A stretch of 41,174 bases of DNA from Betaproteobacteria bacterium (GTDB lineage Bacteria; Pseudomonadota; Gammaproteobacteria; Burkholderiales; SG8-39): contig CANKMT010000051.1 of assembly GCA_947482825.1 (NCBI GenBank), positions 1 through 41,174 on the forward strand, in the 5' to 3' direction. Below are positions 20,761-31,900 of this stretch, one piece after another; the stretch's first letter is position 1, and the number at the start of each line of letters is the position of its first letter. Under the pieces are notes generated by a model. It was not told the DNA's origin, ran no database searches, and saw nothing but the letters and a program-made list of their open reading frames with translations. Position numbers and translations under genes: made by a program.

Positions 20761-21321
20761 ATGGTGATCGCTGACCTGAAACGCAACACCGAGAGCAAGA
20801 TGAAGAAGTCGCTCGAGGCGCTGAAGAACGACCTGGGCAAAGTTCGGACCGGCCGCGCCCATACGGGACTGCTGGATCATGTGACCGTCGACTATTACGG
20901 CACACAGACGCCGTTGAGTGGCGTGGCAAGCGTTTCTCTGATCGATGCGCGTACCATTGGCATTACGCCATGGGAAAAGAAGATGGTTGCTGCAATCGAG
21001 AAGGCCATTCGCGAGTCGGACCTGGGGCTCAACCCGGCCGCGATGGGCGAGACAATCCGGGTGCCGATGCCGGCCCTGACCGAAGAGCGACGCAAGGAGC
21101 TTGTCAAGGTGGTGCGGGGAGAGAGCGAGAATGCGCGGGTCGCAGTGCGCAACCTGAGGCGCGATGCGAATCACGCGCTCAAGGAAGCGCTGAAGAAGAA
21201 GGAGATCTCAGAGGACGATGAACGGCGCGCGCAGGAGGAAGTGCAGAAGCTGACTGATCGCCACGTCGCAGAAATCGACAAGATGCTCCAGCACAAAGAG
21301 ACGGAGCTGCTCGCAGTCTAG
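20761..21321 (+). CDS. frr: Ribosome recycling factor
   Basis: With EF-G it splits the post-termination ribosome. It has 186 residues, with family hallmarks [40 protein letters not shown] and a C-terminal helical region ([17 protein letters not shown]) closing the three-helix bundle. A strong ribosome site GGGAGG (20749-20754) lies 6 bases before the ATG. Confidence 0.98.
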   Translation: MVIADLKRNTESKMKKSLEALKNDLGKVRTGRAHTGLLDHVTVDYYGTQTPLSGVASVSLIDARTIGITPWEKKMVAAIEKAIRESDLGLNPAAMGETIRVPMPALTEERRKELVKVVRGESENARVAVRNLRRDANHALKEALKKKEISEDDERRAQEEVQKLTDRHVAEIDKMLQHKETELLAV

Positions 21322-21344
21322 CAAGGCCACTGGACACTTCATCC

Positions 21345-22163
21345 ATGCACAAGAGCTCGACACTCGCCGTACCCGAGACTGCGGACATTCCGCAGCATGT
21401 AGCAGTCATCATGGATGGTAACGGCCGCTGGGCCAAACATCGTCACTTGCCCCGTTTTGCGGGTCATCAAAGGGGCGTCGAAGCGGTGCGCGCGGCGGTG
21501 AAAGCCTGCATCGACCGCGGAATTGAATACCTGACGCTTTTTGCCTTCAGTTCCGAGAACTGGCGGCGTCCGGCCGAAGAGGTCGCGCTGCTGATGGAAC
21601 TGTTCACCGGAGCGCTCACCAAGGAAGTCGCCAAGATGCATCGCAACGGGGTGCGCTTGCGGGTCGTGGGCGACCTGGGACGCTTCGATTCCCGAATCTG
21701 GGCGCTGATCACGGAAGCCGAAAAGTTGACCGCTGGGAACGAGGTGCTCACGCTCACGATCGCTGCGAACTACGGAGGCCGCTGGGACATTCTGCAGGCT
21801 CTAAGCCGTCTGGCAAAAGAGCGGCCGGACGCGGTCGCCGGCAACCTGTCGGAATCCGATCTCGCCCCTTATCTCTCGATGAGCTACGCGCCGGAACCCG
21901 ATCTGTTCATCCGCACTGGCGGCGAGCATCGGATCAGCAACTTCCTCCTTTGGCAGCTCGCGTACACCGAACTCTATTTTACCGACGCGCTGTGGCCCGA
22001 TTTCGGCGCCGAACTGCTCGGCGAAGCGATCATATGGTACGCAGGTAGGGAGCGCAGGTTCGGGCGCACCAGCGAGCAGGTCGAGGCCGAACAGCAACCG
22101 CGCAAGGACGGCGCGGTCGCGGGGGCGACGGCACCGCCGCGCCGCACGCGAGCGAATGCTTAA
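21345..22163 (+). CDS. uppS: Isoprenyl transferase (undecaprenyl diphosphate synthase)
   Basis: A cis-prenyltransferase that builds the C55 lipid carrier for peptidoglycan and O-antigen from farnesyl diphosphate and isopentenyl diphosphate. The catalytic aspartate is D24 in [11 protein letters not shown]. Also present are [11 protein letters not shown] and the C-terminal [15 protein letters not shown] and [10 protein letters not shown] signatures. The 272 residues include a short, basic, low-complexity C-terminal tail. The stop lies 8 bases inside cdsA, so the two genes overlap. Confidence 0.97.
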   Translation: MHKSSTLAVPETADIPQHVAVIMDGNGRWAKHRHLPRFAGHQRGVEAVRAAVKACIDRGIEYLTLFAFSSENWRRPAEEVALLMELFTGALTKEVAKMHRNGVRLRVVGDLGRFDSRIWALITEAEKLTAGNEVLTLTIAANYGGRWDILQALSRLAKERPDAVAGNLSESDLAPYLSMSYAPEPDLFIRTGGEHRISNFLLWQLAYTELYFTDALWPDFGAELLGEAIIWYAGRERRFGRTSEQVEAEQQPRKDGAVAGATAPPRRTRANA

Positions 22164-22986
22164 GGAAAGGATCGCCACCGCAATCGTCTTGCTGGGCGGG
22201 CTTCTCGCCGCGCTATTCGTCCTCCCGACCCAGCAGTTCGCAATCCCCGTGGCAGCGATCGTTTGGCTGGCGTCTATTGAGTGGGCGGGACTCGCCGGAT
22301 TCGGCCGCGCTGGAAAGTATGCGTATGCCGCGGTCAATACGCTGGCATTTTCTACAGTGGTATGGGGCTTCCAGGCACTGGATCCCGCGCGGCGCGAAGT
22401 CGCCATGATTTTTGCGCCATCGGCCTTTTTCTGGTTCGCAGTCGTGCCGTACTGGCTGGCACGGGGTTCGATCCCCGGTTCCAGCGCCCTGGCGGTCCTG
22501 GCTGGAATCGTGGTCGTCGTTCCGGCCGGATTGGCGATGGTGAGCCTGCATTCGATCGGGCCGCAAATCCTGCTTCTGCTGCTTGCCTTCGTTTGGATAG
22601 CCGATATCGCGGCCTATTTCGTCGGGCGAGCCATCGGCAGGCACAAACTGGCGCCCCGGATCAGTCCGGGCAAGACCTGGGAAGGGGCGGCCGGCGCACT
22701 GGTTGCGACATCGATCTACGCTATCATTTGCATGATGGCACTGCCGCAGATTAGCGTGACCGTCGGAAGCGGCTTTTGGGGGGTATGCCTGTTCGTTGCC
22801 GTGCTGCTGTGTGCGTTGAGCATCATTGGTGACCTGTTCGAGTCGCTCGTCAAGCGCCAGGCCGGCGTCAAGGACAGCGGTACCCTCCTGCCTGGCCATG
22901 GAGGTGTCCTTGACCGCATTGACAGCATTACTTCGACCTTGCCGGTGGCAGCTCTACTCTTTTACGTGATATCCGGCCGCGAATGA
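22156..22986 (+). CDS. cdsA: Phosphatidate cytidylyltransferase CdsA
   Basis: An inner-membrane enzyme that makes CDP-diacylglycerol from phosphatidic acid and CTP, the branch point for all phospholipids. It is highly hydrophobic with about seven or eight predicted membrane segments. The family signature near the C-terminus is [20 protein letters not shown] followed by a DRIDS segment. The length is 276 residues. The start overlaps uppS by 8 bases and the end overlaps dxr by 4. Confidence 0.97.
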   Translation: MLKERIATAIVLLGGLLAALFVLPTQQFAIPVAAIVWLASIEWAGLAGFGRAGKYAYAAVNTLAFSTVVWGFQALDPARREVAMIFAPSAFFWFAVVPYWLARGSIPGSSALAVLAGIVVVVPAGLAMVSLHSIGPQILLLLLAFVWIADIAAYFVGRAIGRHKLAPRISPGKTWEGAAGALVATSIYAIICMMALPQISVTVGSGFWGVCLFVAVLLCALSIIGDLFESLVKRQAGVKDSGTLLPGHGGVLDRIDSITSTLPVAALLFYVISGRE

Positions 22987-24203
22987 AAAGCAACCCAAAC
23001 CGCGGATCGGCGCCCGGGGAGCGTGCGCTATCGATTCTCGGGGCGACCGGTTCCATTGGGCACAGTACCCTTGACGTCGTCTCGCGCCATGCGGGCGCCT
23101 TCACGATTCATGCCCTGACGGCCCACACATCGGCCGATGCGTTGATCGAGCTTTGCCTGCGCCACGAGCCGCAAGTCGCGGTCCTCTCGGGACTCGCCGA
23201 AGACTCCTCTCTGCGGCGCCGTCTGCGCGATTCGGGGTGTGCGACCGAACTGCTCTTTGGCCCTGGCGCGTTGTTGCGAGCTGTCGAGGGCTGTGACGTC
23301 GTGATGGCGGCAATTGTCGGCGCCGCCGGGCTGCCGCCGACGCTGGCGGCGGCGCGCGCCGGCAAGCGGATCCTGCTCGCCAACAAGGAAGCGCTGGTCA
23401 TGGCGGGCCCGCTTTTCATGCATGAGGCGCGCAGGGCCGGCGCCGTGCTGCTTCCCATAGACAGCGAGCACAACGCAGTGTTCCAGTGCCTGCCCACCGA
23501 TGCAGGCGGGCGGGCGCGCCTTACGGAAGTGCGCCGAATCATCCTTACGGCGTCCGGCGGGCCCTTCAGGACAGCGAGTTTCGAGAAACTTCGGACCGTA
23601 ACCCCGGACGAGGCTTGCGCGCACCCGAACTGGGTCATGGGTCGAAAGATTTCGGTCGACTCAGCGACCATGATGAACAAGGGGCTTGAAGTCATCGAGG
23701 CTCGCTGGCTCTTCGATATGGAGCCGTCTTGCATCGAAGTGGTCATCCATCCCCAGAGCGTCATCCATTCGATGGTCGAATACGTCGACGGATCGACGAT
23801 TGCGCAACTGTCGAATCCGGACATGCGCGTGCCGATTGCCCATGCGCTCGCGTTTCCCGGCCGTATGGAGTCCGGGGCCACCCCATTGGACCTCGCAGCG
23901 ATTGGCCAATTGAGCTTCGAGCCACCGGACCTGCAGCGCTTTCCTTGCCTCGGACTTGCGTACTCGGCCCTTGCCGCGGGAGGCACTGCGCCCGCCATCC
24001 TCAATGCAGCCAACGAGGTCGCCGTCGACGCTTTTCTCAGCGGGCGATTGAGCTTCAACGGCATTGCGCAAGTCGATGAAGAAGTGCTCGGATCGGTTTC
24101 GAGCGGCAACGCCGATTCGCTCGACGCGGTGCTGGAGGCCGATCGCATGGCCCGGGCGAGCGCGCACGCCTGCGTAGGGCGACGACTGGAGCGAGCCGCA
24201 TGA
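22983..24203 (+). CDS. dxr: 1-deoxy-D-xylulose 5-phosphate reductoisomerase Dxr
   Basis: Second enzyme of the MEP isoprenoid pathway; converts DXP to 2-C-methyl-erythritol 4-phosphate with NADPH. The NADPH-binding loop is [14 protein letters not shown]. The metal site [11 protein letters not shown] holds D160 and E162. Further signatures are [26 protein letters not shown] and [12 protein letters not shown]. The length is 406 residues. It supplies precursors for uppS two genes upstream. The start overlaps cdsA and the end overlaps rseP, each by 4 bases. Confidence 0.98.
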   Translation: MKSNPNRGSAPGERALSILGATGSIGHSTLDVVSRHAGAFTIHALTAHTSADALIELCLRHEPQVAVLSGLAEDSSLRRRLRDSGCATELLFGPGALLRAVEGCDVVMAAIVGAAGLPPTLAAARAGKRILLANKEALVMAGPLFMHEARRAGAVLLPIDSEHNAVFQCLPTDAGGRARLTEVRRIILTASGGPFRTASFEKLRTVTPDEACAHPNWVMGRKISVDSATMMNKGLEVIEARWLFDMEPSCIEVVIHPQSVIHSMVEYVDGSTIAQLSNPDMRVPIAHALAFPGRMESGATPLDLAAIGQLSFEPPDLQRFPCLGLAYSALAAGGTAPAILNAANEVAVDAFLSGRLSFNGIAQVDEEVLGSVSSGNADSLDAVLEADRMARASAHACVGRRLERAA

Positions 24204-25564
24204 TGCTCCTCCAAACGCTCGTCGCGTTCATAGCGGCCCTCGGCATACTGATCGTCGTTCACGAGTTCGGCCATTTTCTGGTGGCGCGCTGGTGCGGAGT
24301 GAAGGTCCTGCGTTTTTCGGTCGGCTTCGGACGTCCCCTCCTTGTTCTTCGGCGCGGCGCCGACCAGACCGAATGGGTACTTTCGATCGTCCCTTTCGGC
24401 GGATACGTGAAGATGCTCGACGAGCGGGAGGAGCCTGTGGATCCTGCCGAACTTTCAAGGGCGTTCAACCGGCAAAGCGTGTGGAGGCGAATCGCCATCG
24501 TGGCAGCGGGGCCGCTGTTCAACTTCTTCTTTGCCATCATCGTTTATTCAGGCCTGTTCATGCATGGATTGCCGGAAGCACGGCCGGTGGTCGCTGAACC
24601 CCTCGCCGGGAGCCTTGCCAAGGCCGCCGGATTTCAACGCGGGGACACTGTCCGCCGGGTTGGCGATTACCAGATCGCCACTTGGCAGGATTTTCGCTGG
24701 CGCTTGCTCCAGGGTGCCTTGCAGCGCCAGTCGCTCCCGGTCGAGGTCCTCGATGCGCGCAATCAGATCTCCGTTCTTCGGCTGGACCTCGGTGGAATGT
24801 CCGGAGACGACGTCGAAAGCGACCTTCTCGATCGTCTGGGGTTCCGTCTGCATCGGCCGCAACTGCCGCCAATCCTCGGAAAGGTCGTGGCCGGAAGCGT
24901 CGCGGAGCGCGCAGGATTGCGGACTGGCGACCGCGTGATCGAAAGCGACGGCATCCCGATCGCCTCATGGGATTCGTTGGTGCAGGCAATCCGGGTGAAG
25001 CCGGCGCAACGAATCCTGCTGACCGTGAACCGGGGCGACCAGCAAATGGCCGTTGAGGTCACTCCGGAAGCCGTGTCTTCGAACGAACAGCGAATCGGCA
25101 GGATCGGGGTGGCTCCCGATGTCTCGCCCGAGCATTCCGCGCAGGTGTTCGTGCGCGTCAGCTACGGTCCGTTGGAGAGTCTCGAACGCAGCATCGAAAA
25201 GACGTGGGATATCTCGTTGTTCAGCCTGAAGATGCTGGGCAAGATGCTTGTGGGGGAAGTCTCGTGGAAGCATCTTTCGGGTCCGGTCACGATCGCCGAC
25301 TTCGCCGGGCAGTCGGCGCAGCTGGGTTGGATCTCCTACCTCACGTTTCTCGCGCTGATCAGCATCAGCCTCGGCGTGCTCAACCTGCTGCCTATCCCGC
25401 TGCTCGATGGCGGGCACTTGATGTATTATTGCGTTGAAATATTGAAGGGCAGCCCGGTATCCGAGCGTGTGATGGAACTCGGGCAGCGCGCGGGTCTTGC
25501 GCTGCTGCTGGTCATGATGGCCTTCGCCTTTTACAACGACCTGAACCGCCTCTTCACCAGCTGA
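24200..25564 (+). CDS. rseP: Site-2 intramembrane metalloprotease RseP
   Basis: Cleaves the sigma-E anti-sigma factor within the inner membrane during envelope stress and removes signal-peptide remnants. The zinc site HEFGH (H21, E22, H25) lies in the first membrane helix. Two PDZ-like regions follow (about residues 110-195 and 205-290, the second with [18 protein letters not shown]), and the second active-site motif [12 protein letters not shown] carries D403. The length is 454 residues. It immediately precedes bamA, so the stress protease and the assembly machine whose failure triggers it are in one transcript. Confidence 0.97.
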   Translation: MMLLQTLVAFIAALGILIVVHEFGHFLVARWCGVKVLRFSVGFGRPLLVLRRGADQTEWVLSIVPFGGYVKMLDEREEPVDPAELSRAFNRQSVWRRIAIVAAGPLFNFFFAIIVYSGLFMHGLPEARPVVAEPLAGSLAKAAGFQRGDTVRRVGDYQIATWQDFRWRLLQGALQRQSLPVEVLDARNQISVLRLDLGGMSGDDVESDLLDRLGFRLHRPQLPPILGKVVAGSVAERAGLRTGDRVIESDGIPIASWDSLVQAIRVKPAQRILLTVNRGDQQMAVEVTPEAVSSNEQRIGRIGVAPDVSPEHSAQVFVRVSYGPLESLERSIEKTWDISLFSLKMLGKMLVGEVSWKHLSGPVTIADFAGQSAQLGWISYLTFLALISISLGVLNLLPIPLLDGGHLMYYCVEILKGSPVSERVMELGQRAGLALLLVMMAFAFYNDLNRLFTS

Positions 25565-27850
25565 ATGACTTGTCATCGGTTATGCGCCGCGATTGTGGCG
25601 GGATTGCTTGGCATCGCGCTCAGCTGGAGCGCGGCCGCTTTCGATCCCTTCACTGTGAAGGACATCCGCGTGGAAGGGCTGCAACGGACCGAGCCCGGCA
25701 CGGTCTTCAGTTACCTGCCGGTCAAGGTCGGCGAGACGATGACGGAGGAGAAAGCGCAGCAGGCGATTCGCTCGCTGTTCGCCACCGGGTTCTTCCGCGA
25801 TGTGCGGCTCGAAGTCGATAACGGGGTCCTGGTCGTTCTCGTGGAAGAGCGGCCAGCGATCGCGCAGATTGACTTTTCGGGTATCAAGGAATTCGAACCG
25901 GACACGCTGAGGCGAAGCTTCAGGGAACTGGGCCTTTCCGAATCGCGGATTTTCGACCGCTCCCTGCTGGACCAGGCCGAGCAGGAACTCAAGCGGCAGT
26001 ACCTTTCGCGCGGCCTCTATGGCGTGGATGTCCAGACCACCGTCACCCCGCTGGAACGCAATCGCGTGGGGATCAGCTTCGCGGTGAGGGAAGGCGAAGT
26101 CGCGAAGATACGGGGCATCAATATCGTCGGCGCGTCTGCTTTCGACGAGAAAGACCTGATGGACGAGTTTGTACTGCGCACGCCTGGCTGGATCACGTGG
26201 TACACCAAGCACGACCAGTATTCCCGGCAGAAACTTGCGGGAGACCTCGAATCCCTGCGCTCCTTCTACCAGAATCGCGGGTTCCTGGATTTCAACATCG
26301 ATTCGACCCAGGTTTCCATCACGCCGGACAAGAGAGACATCTACATCACGGTGAACATCTCCGAAGGCGAGAAGTACTCGGTGTCCGAAGTGAGGTTGGC
26401 CGGGCAATTGCTTCTGCCCGAGGAAGAGCTTAAGGGGCTGATCAGGCTGAAGACCGGGGATGTCTTCGCCCGCGACAAGCTGACGCAGACGACCAAAGCG
26501 ATCGTGGACAGGCTCGGGAACGAAGGCTATGCCTTTGCCAATGCCAATGCCGTTCCGCAGATAGACAAGGACAAGCGTGAAGTTGCCTTCACCCTCTTCA
26601 TCGATCCGGGTCGCCGGGTCTACGTCCGCCGCATCAATGTGGCAGGAAACACGAAGACGCGCGATGAGGTGATACGGCGCGAGATGCGCCAGCTCGAGGG
26701 CGGGTACTACGACGCCTCGAAAATCCAGCTTTCCAGGCAGCGCGTGGACCGGACGACTTACTTCAAGGATGTGAACGTCGAGACAGTGCCCGTCGCCGGG
26801 CTCGCCGATCAGGTCGACGTCAACTTTACGGTCGAGGAGAAGCCGACGGGCGCGCTGCTGCTGGGCGCCGGATTTTCTACCGTGGAGAAAGTGATCCTGT
26901 CCGGGTCGATTTCGCAAGGCAACGTGTTCGGCAGCGGGAAGTTCCTCTCGACCCAGGTTCAGAGCGGAAAGATCAGCCGCGTGTATTCGGTTTCGTATAC
27001 CGACCCCTTCTACACCGTCGACGGCGTCAGCCGGGGGTTCGACATCTACAAGCGCGACACGAACGCGTCAGCACTGGCCATCGGCCCTTACAAGACCAAG
27101 GCGGTTGGTGGCGGAGTGCGATGGGGGTTTCCACTCGCGGAACGTGATGGCCTGAGCTTTGGACTCAATGCAGAGCACGTCAATTTGGAAACCTTCGAGA
27201 CGAGCCCGACCAATTACAAGAGTTTCGTCGCCGCGTATGGCAACACCTACACCTATGCGGCGGCCACGGCCGGATGGTCGCGGGATTCGCGCGACAGCCT
27301 GATCCTGCCGCGTGTGGGAGGGTTGCAGAAACTCACGGGCGAATTCGGTGCCGGAGGCCTGCAGTACTACCGGATGGGTTACCAGCATCAGCACTTCTGG
27401 CCGCTCACGCGGACGTTCACACTCTTCCTCAACGGGGACGTCGGTGTCGCCAACGGGTTGGGCAACCGGCCTTTGCCGTTTTTCAAGAACTTCTACGGCG
27501 GCGGTCCGGGAACCGTGCGCGGATACAACTTCTCGGCACTCGGTCCTCAGGATAACTTGGGCAACGTGTTGGGCGGCAACAGGCGTGTCGTCGGGCAGGC
27601 GGAGATCCTGTTCCCGGTCCCAGGGGCGGCGCAGGACAAGTCGTTGCGGCTGGCCGCATTTCTTGACGGCGGGCAGGTGTTCGGGGCAGACCAAAAGATA
27701 TCGCTGGGCGACCTGAGGTATGCAACGGGCCTGGCGCTAAGCTGGAACTCGCCGTTCGGGCCGCTGCGATTGTCAATCGCGCAGCCGCTCAACGCGACGG
27801 CCCAGGACCGCGTACAAAGGTTACAATTCACCTTCGGTACGGGATTCTGA
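25565..27850 (+). CDS. bamA: Outer membrane protein assembly factor BamA
   Basis: Central subunit of the BAM complex that folds beta-barrels into the outer membrane. A signal peptide occupies residues 1-25 (cleavage after SAAA). Five POTRA domains follow, the first beginning FTVKDIRVEGLQRTEPGTVF. The C-terminal beta-barrel includes the conserved loop-6 motif VRGY (GTVRGYNF) and ends in a C-terminal phenylalanine (FTFGTGF), the signal of outer-membrane barrels. The length is 761 residues. The ATG comes right after the rseP stop. Confidence 0.98.
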   Translation: MTCHRLCAAIVAGLLGIALSWSAAAFDPFTVKDIRVEGLQRTEPGTVFSYLPVKVGETMTEEKAQQAIRSLFATGFFRDVRLEVDNGVLVVLVEERPAIAQIDFSGIKEFEPDTLRRSFRELGLSESRIFDRSLLDQAEQELKRQYLSRGLYGVDVQTTVTPLERNRVGISFAVREGEVAKIRGINIVGASAFDEKDLMDEFVLRTPGWITWYTKHDQYSRQKLAGDLESLRSFYQNRGFLDFNIDSTQVSITPDKRDIYITVNISEGEKYSVSEVRLAGQLLLPEEELKGLIRLKTGDVFARDKLTQTTKAIVDRLGNEGYAFANANAVPQIDKDKREVAFTLFIDPGRRVYVRRINVAGNTKTRDEVIRREMRQLEGGYYDASKIQLSRQRVDRTTYFKDVNVETVPVAGLADQVDVNFTVEEKPTGALLLGAGFSTVEKVILSGSISQGNVFGSGKFLSTQVQSGKISRVYSVSYTDPFYTVDGVSRGFDIYKRDTNASALAIGPYKTKAVGGGVRWGFPLAERDGLSFGLNAEHVNLETFETSPTNYKSFVAAYGNTYTYAAATAGWSRDSRDSLILPRVGGLQKLTGEFGAGGLQYYRMGYQHQHFWPLTRTFTLFLNGDVGVANGLGNRPLPFFKNFYGGGPGTVRGYNFSALGPQDNLGNVLGGNRRVVGQAEILFPVPGAAQDKSLRLAAFLDGGQVFGADQKISLGDLRYATGLALSWNSPFGPLRLSIAQPLNATAQDRVQRLQFTFGTGF

Positions 27851-27865
27851 TCGGCGACCAACTCT

Positions 27866-28393
27866 ATGCAACGAAACAGGATTTTTCTGGCTATCGTGTT
27901 CGCGGTGGCGGCTGGCGGAATGTTTGTAAATCCCGCGTCGGCGCAGGCCGAGGGCCGAATCGGCTTCGTGAACACCGAGCGGATTTTGCGTGATGCCGTC
28001 CCCGCCCAGCGCGCGCAGAAGAAGATCGAGGCGGAGTTTGCCAAGCGCGACCAGGAACTGTCCAAAATGGCCGACCAGCTCAAGAAAATGCAGGACGAGC
28101 TGGAGAAGAACGGCGTAACGATGGCCGAGACCCAGCGTCGCAACAAGGAGCGCGAATTCGCCGATATCAACCGCGAATTCCAACGCAAGCAGCGCGAGTT
28201 CCGCGAAGACCTCAACTCGCGCCGCAATGAAGAGCTTGCGCAAGTTGTCGAGCAGGCGAACCGCGTGATCCGGCAGATCGCCGAGGCCGAGAAGTACGAC
28301 ATCATCTTCCAGGACGCCGTGTACGCAAACCCTCGCATCGACATCACCGACAAGGTGATCAAGACGCTCGAAGGCAAGCCGCCGGCGCGCTGA
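27866..28393 (+). CDS. skp: Periplasmic chaperone Skp/OmpH
   Basis: Trimeric jellyfish-like chaperone that escorts unfolded outer-membrane proteins through the periplasm to BAM. A signal peptide ends at ASA (residue 26). The mature start EGRIGFVNTERILRDAVPAQ is typical. The middle is a long charged coiled coil (KKMQDELEKNGVTMAETQRR), followed by the C-terminal strand region YDIIFQDAVYANPRIDITD. The length is 175 residues. It sits between bamA and lpxD, as in other proteobacteria. Confidence 0.95.
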   Translation: MQRNRIFLAIVFAVAAGGMFVNPASAQAEGRIGFVNTERILRDAVPAQRAQKKIEAEFAKRDQELSKMADQLKKMQDELEKNGVTMAETQRRNKEREFADINREFQRKQREFREDLNSRRNEELAQVVEQANRVIRQIAEAEKYDIIFQDAVYANPRIDITDKVIKTLEGKPPAR

Positions 28394-28408
28394 CCGCGGC
28401 GCGACGAC

Positions 28409-29461
28409 ATGCGCGCCAATCCGGGTAGGGCAAGCTCGCTATCGCTTGCCGGGATCGTCGAAAGGCTCGGGGGGCGTGTTTGCGGTGATTCCGGCATCGC
28501 CGTCTCGCAAGTGGGATCCCTTGAGAACGCCGGCCCCGGCGAAATCGCCTTCTTCTCGAACCCGCGCTACAAGGCAAAGCTCGCGCAAACCCGCGCGGGC
28601 GCGGTCGTCCTTGCGCCGGCAGCCGAAGGCCTTACGCAGATTGCACGCATTGTTGCCGATAACCCCTATGCCTATTTCGCACGACTGTCGCAATTGTTCA
28701 ATCCCGAGGCGGCAGTCGGGCCAGGCGTGCATCCCACCGCGGTTGTCTCCAAAAGCGCGCGCGTTTCGGCATCGGCCAGCGTTGGCGCGGGGTCGGTCAT
28801 CGGAGCATCAGCGGAAATCGGCGAAGGTGTGCGCATCGGATCCGGTTGCCACGTTGGCGAGCGCGTTCATGTAGGTGACGAGTGCCGGCTCTATCCTTCC
28901 GTCGTGGTCTATCCGGATTGCCGGCTGGGCTCGAGAGTCATCCTTCATTCCGGCGTAGTCATCGGGGCGGATGGCTTCGGGATCGCTGAGGACCACGGGC
29001 GCTGGCTCAAGATTCCCCAGATCGGCAGGGTCATCGTAGGCGACGACGTCGAAATCGGGGCAAATACGACGATCGACAGGGGCGCCATCGACGACACCGT
29101 CATCGAGGAAGGGGTCAAGCTGGACAACCAGATCCAGATCGGTCACAACTGCCGGGTCGGCGCGCATACCGCGATGGCGGGGTGCGTTGCTGTTGCGGGC
29201 AGTGCGCGAATCGGGCGTCACTGCACGTTCGGGGCCGGTGCGATCGTTCTTGGCCATCTCTCGATTGTGGACCATGTCCACATTTCGGCCGCCACGGTCG
29301 TTTCCCGCTCAATCCGCAAGGCAGGGACCTACACGGGGATGTACCCTTTCGATGACAATGAATCCTGGGCCAAGAACACCGCGTGGGCGCGGCACCTTGC
29401 GGAGCTCGCGAATCGTGTCAAGTCGCTCGAGAAGCGTCTAAAGGAGAGAAACGATGACTGA
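28409..29461 (+). CDS. lpxD: UDP-3-O-acyl-glucosamine N-acyltransferase LpxD
   Basis: Third step of lipid A synthesis; adds the second acyl chain (amide-linked) from acyl-ACP. An N-terminal uridine-binding domain ([20 protein letters not shown]) is followed by a left-handed beta-helix of hexapeptide repeats and a C-terminal helix. The catalytic histidine is H246 in [10 protein letters not shown]. The signature [20 protein letters not shown] is clear. The length is 350 residues. Its end overlaps fabZ by 8 bases. Confidence 0.97.
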   Translation: MRANPGRASSLSLAGIVERLGGRVCGDSGIAVSQVGSLENAGPGEIAFFSNPRYKAKLAQTRAGAVVLAPAAEGLTQIARIVADNPYAYFARLSQLFNPEAAVGPGVHPTAVVSKSARVSASASVGAGSVIGASAEIGEGVRIGSGCHVGERVHVGDECRLYPSVVVYPDCRLGSRVILHSGVVIGADGFGIAEDHGRWLKIPQIGRVIVGDDVEIGANTTIDRGAIDDTVIEEGVKLDNQIQIGHNCRVGAHTAMAGCVAVAGSARIGRHCTFGAGAIVLGHLSIVDHVHISAATVVSRSIRKAGTYTGMYPFDDNESWAKNTAWARHLAELANRVKSLEKRLKERNDD

Positions 29462-29909
29462 TGCGATGGACATTGCGCAGGTGCTGGAGCATCTCCCGCA
29501 TCGCTACCCTTTCCTGCTTATCGACCGCGTCAGGACGATCGAGCCCGGCAAGCGCATCGTGGCGCTAAAAAACGTCACCATCAACGAGCCGTTCTTCGAG
29601 GGCCATTTCCCGGGGCGGCCCATCATGCCGGGAGTTCTTATTCTCGAGGCCATGGCGCAGGCCGCCGGCATCCTCGTGTTTCGTACGCAGGGCGGCAAGC
29701 CCGAGGCGGATTCGGTTTACTACCTGGCCGGGATCGACAAGGCCCGGTTCAAGCGGCCCGTGGTCCCGGGCGACCAGCTCGAACTCGAAGTCATCCTGGA
29801 GCGCGGATTGCGCGGTGTCTGGAAGTTTTCATGCAGTGCGCGGGTCGATGGCGGCGTCGTATGCGAGGCCGAAATGCTCTGCTCGGTGCGCAAGGCGGCG
29901 CAAGCCTGA
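29454..29909 (+). CDS. fabZ: (3R)-hydroxyacyl-ACP dehydratase FabZ
   Basis: Dehydrates 3-hydroxyacyl-ACP in fatty acid elongation and so competes with lipid A synthesis for the same hydroxyacyl-ACP pool. It has a hotdog fold with [13 protein letters not shown], and the catalytic segment [20 protein letters not shown] with H51 and E65. The length is 151 residues. A strong ribosome site AAAGGAGA lies inside the end of lpxD. The position between lpxD and lpxA is the conserved one. Confidence 0.98.
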   Translation: MTDAMDIAQVLEHLPHRYPFLLIDRVRTIEPGKRIVALKNVTINEPFFEGHFPGRPIMPGVLILEAMAQAAGILVFRTQGGKPEADSVYYLAGIDKARFKRPVVPGDQLELEVILERGLRGVWKFSCSARVDGGVVCEAEMLCSVRKAAQA

Positions 29910-29920
29910 GGCAAAGGAGC

Positions 29921-30694
29921 GTGAACATCCATCCGACCGCCATTGTCAGCCCCCTGGCGCGGATTGCCGCTGGCGTTGAGATCGGTGCGTATTCGATCAT
30001 CGGGGAGAGCGTGTCGGTCGGAGAAGGGAGCTGGATCGGGCCGCACGTCGTCCTGGAGGGCCGGACGGTGATTGGCCGCAACAACCGGATTCACCAGTTT
30101 GCCTCGATCGGCGGGCCGCCGCAGGACAAAAAGTACAACGGCGAGCCCACAGCGGTCGAGATCGGCAACGGCAATACGATCCGGGAGTACGTTACGATCA
30201 ATCGCGGCACAGCCCAGGACGCCGGCGTCACGCGCGTTGCGGACGACAACTGGATCATGGCGTACGTGCACTTCGCCCACGATTGCCAGATCGGCAGCAA
30301 CACCATATTCGCCAACGCCTGCCAGGTGGCCGGGCACGTGTGCGTAGGGGATTGGGCAATTCTTGGGGCCACCACCCTTGTGCACCAGTTCGTGAAGATC
30401 GGTGCGCACAGCTTCACTGCAATGGGCACTTTTCTGCAGCAGGACCTGCCTCCCTATGTCACTGCGGCGGGGAATACGGCGAAGCCCTACGGGATCAACA
30501 ATGAAGGACTGCGCAGGCGCGGATTCTCGCCGGAGGCACTCAATGCCCTGAAGCGCGCCTACCGGACGCTCTACCGCTCCAGCCTTTCGCTCGAGGAAGC
30601 AAAAAGCGAACTCCAGGCGCAAGCGGCGACATGCGCCGAAGTACAGCTGCTGCTCGAGTTTCTTGGCAGTTCCACGCGTGGCATCGTCCGCTAG
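29921..30694 (+). CDS. lpxA: UDP-N-acetylglucosamine acyltransferase LpxA
   Basis: First step of lipid A synthesis; transfers 3-hydroxyacyl from ACP to UDP-GlcNAc. It is a left-handed beta-helix protein with many hexapeptide repeats. The conserved histidine is H120 in [11 protein letters not shown], and [14 protein letters not shown] is the substrate-site loop. The length is 257 residues. I chose the GTG at 29921 (VNIHPTAIV) because the family starts here; AAAGGAG lies only one base before it, an unusually short spacing, while GAGG at 29908-29911 is better spaced. Upstream in-frame codons lie in fabZ. Confidence 0.96.
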   Translation: MNIHPTAIVSPLARIAAGVEIGAYSIIGESVSVGEGSWIGPHVVLEGRTVIGRNNRIHQFASIGGPPQDKKYNGEPTAVEIGNGNTIREYVTINRGTAQDAGVTRVADDNWIMAYVHFAHDCQIGSNTIFANACQVAGHVCVGDWAILGATTLVHQFVKIGAHSFTAMGTFLQQDLPPYVTAAGNTAKPYGINNEGLRRRGFSPEALNALKRAYRTLYRSSLSLEEAKSELQAQAATCAEVQLLLEFLGSSTRGIVR

Positions 30695-30721
30695 CAACGA
30701 ACGGCGAACGAGAAGCGCCGA

Positions 30722-31900
30722 ATGAGCAGCGCAAGCATTGCCCTCGTCGCCGGAGAAGCATCGGGAGACCTGCTGGGCGCGCATCTGCTCGGCGCACTCA
30801 CCGAGCGGCGCGCCGGGCTTGTTTTCAAGGGGATCGGCGGTCCGCGCATGACCGGGCAGGGAATCGACACCTGGTACCCGATGGAAAAGCTCTCGGTGCG
30901 CGGTTACGTCGAAGTCTTGCGCCACTATCGCGAGATCATGGGAATCCGCCGCGCGTTGCTGGCGCGCCTGCTCGAGGAAAGGCCGCAACTCTTCATTGGA
31001 ATCGACGCGCCGGACTTCAACCTGGATCTGGAGTACCGCCTCAAGGCGAAAGGCATTCCGACGATCCATTATGTGAGCCCCTCAGTCTGGGCCTGGCGCC
31101 GCGGAAGGATTCGGCGGATCGCTCGCGCTGTGTCCCACGTGCTGGTGCTGTTCCCGTTCGAGACCGAGATATACCGGAACGCAGGCGTACCCGTCACTTA
31201 CGTCGGCCATCCCGTTGCCGACACGATCCCGTTCGAGGTGGACAAGGCCGCTGCCCGCGAGCAATTGCGCCTGCCCGCGGGAAAGCTGATCGTCGCACTG
31301 CTCCCGGGAAGCCGGCAGTCGGAGTTGCGCTACATGGCCGACGTATTTGTCCAGGCGGCCAGCCGGTTCCATGCGCAGATCGGAGAGGCCCATTTCGTCT
31401 GCCCTACAGCATCGCGGCCTACCCGCGACCTCATGCAGGAGGCGATCCATCGCAACGGTGCAGCAGAATTGCCTCTGACGCTCATGTTCGGGCATTCCCA
31501 CGAAGCGCTTGCGGCGGCCGACTTGGCGCTGGTGGCAAGCGGTACAGCAACGCTCGAGACCGCGCTCTTCAAGACCCCGATGGTGATCGCCTACAAGATG
31601 TCGCCGATCACGTGGAAGATCATGCGGCGCATGCTTTACCTGCCGTATGTCGGCCTGCCGAACATCCTCGCCGGCGAGTTCCTGGTCGACGAACTGATGC
31701 AGGACGCGGCCACGCCCGAAGCACTCTCCGACGCGCTGCTCGCGCTGATGCGCGATGCCTCCCGACAGCGCCTGCAGGTCGAGCGTTTCGCCGAGATCCA
31801 CCAGGCCCTTCGGCAGGACAATGCAACCAAGGCCGCCGAGGCGGTTCTCGCGGTCCTGGACGATGCGGGTGTGGGCCGCAGTTTCCCGGCCGCAGGATGA
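30722..31900 (+). CDS. lpxB: Lipid-A-disaccharide synthase LpxB
   Basis: Membrane-associated family 19 glycosyltransferase that joins lipid X to UDP-diacylglucosamine to form the tetra-acyl disaccharide. N-terminal [18 protein letters not shown], then [29 protein letters not shown], the nucleotide-binding [10 protein letters not shown] and [20 protein letters not shown] are all family signatures. The length is 392 residues. The stop overlaps the rnhB start by 4 bases (ATGA). Confidence 0.97.
   Translation: MSSASIALVAGEASGDLLGAHLLGALTERRAGLVFKGIGGPRMTGQGIDTWYPMEKLSVRGYVEVLRHYREIMGIRRALLARLLEERPQLFIGIDAPDFNLDLEYRLKAKGIPTIHYVSPSVWAWRRGRIRRIARAVSHVLVLFPFETEIYRNAGVPVTYVGHPVADTIPFEVDKAAAREQLRLPAGKLIVALLPGSRQSELRYMADVFVQAASRFHAQIGEAHFVCPTASRPTRDLMQEAIHRNGAAELPLTLMFGHSHEALAAADLALVASGTATLETALFKTPMVIAYKMSPITWKIMRRMLYLPYVGLPNILAGEFLVDELMQDAATPEALSDALLALMRDASRQRLQVERFAEIHQALRQDNATKAAEAVLAVLDDAGVGRSFPAAG

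Noticed and set aside
25580..26917. Long antisense frame opposite the bamA POTRA region
   Set aside because: Mirror image of strong coding sequence; no signal, domain or ribosome site.
30631..31896. Long open frame continuous with rnhB that would give a protein of about 600 residues
   Set aside because: It overlaps the whole of lpxB in another frame; the added part is Arg/Pro/Ala-rich without family features, and RNase HII begins at the ATGA overlap.
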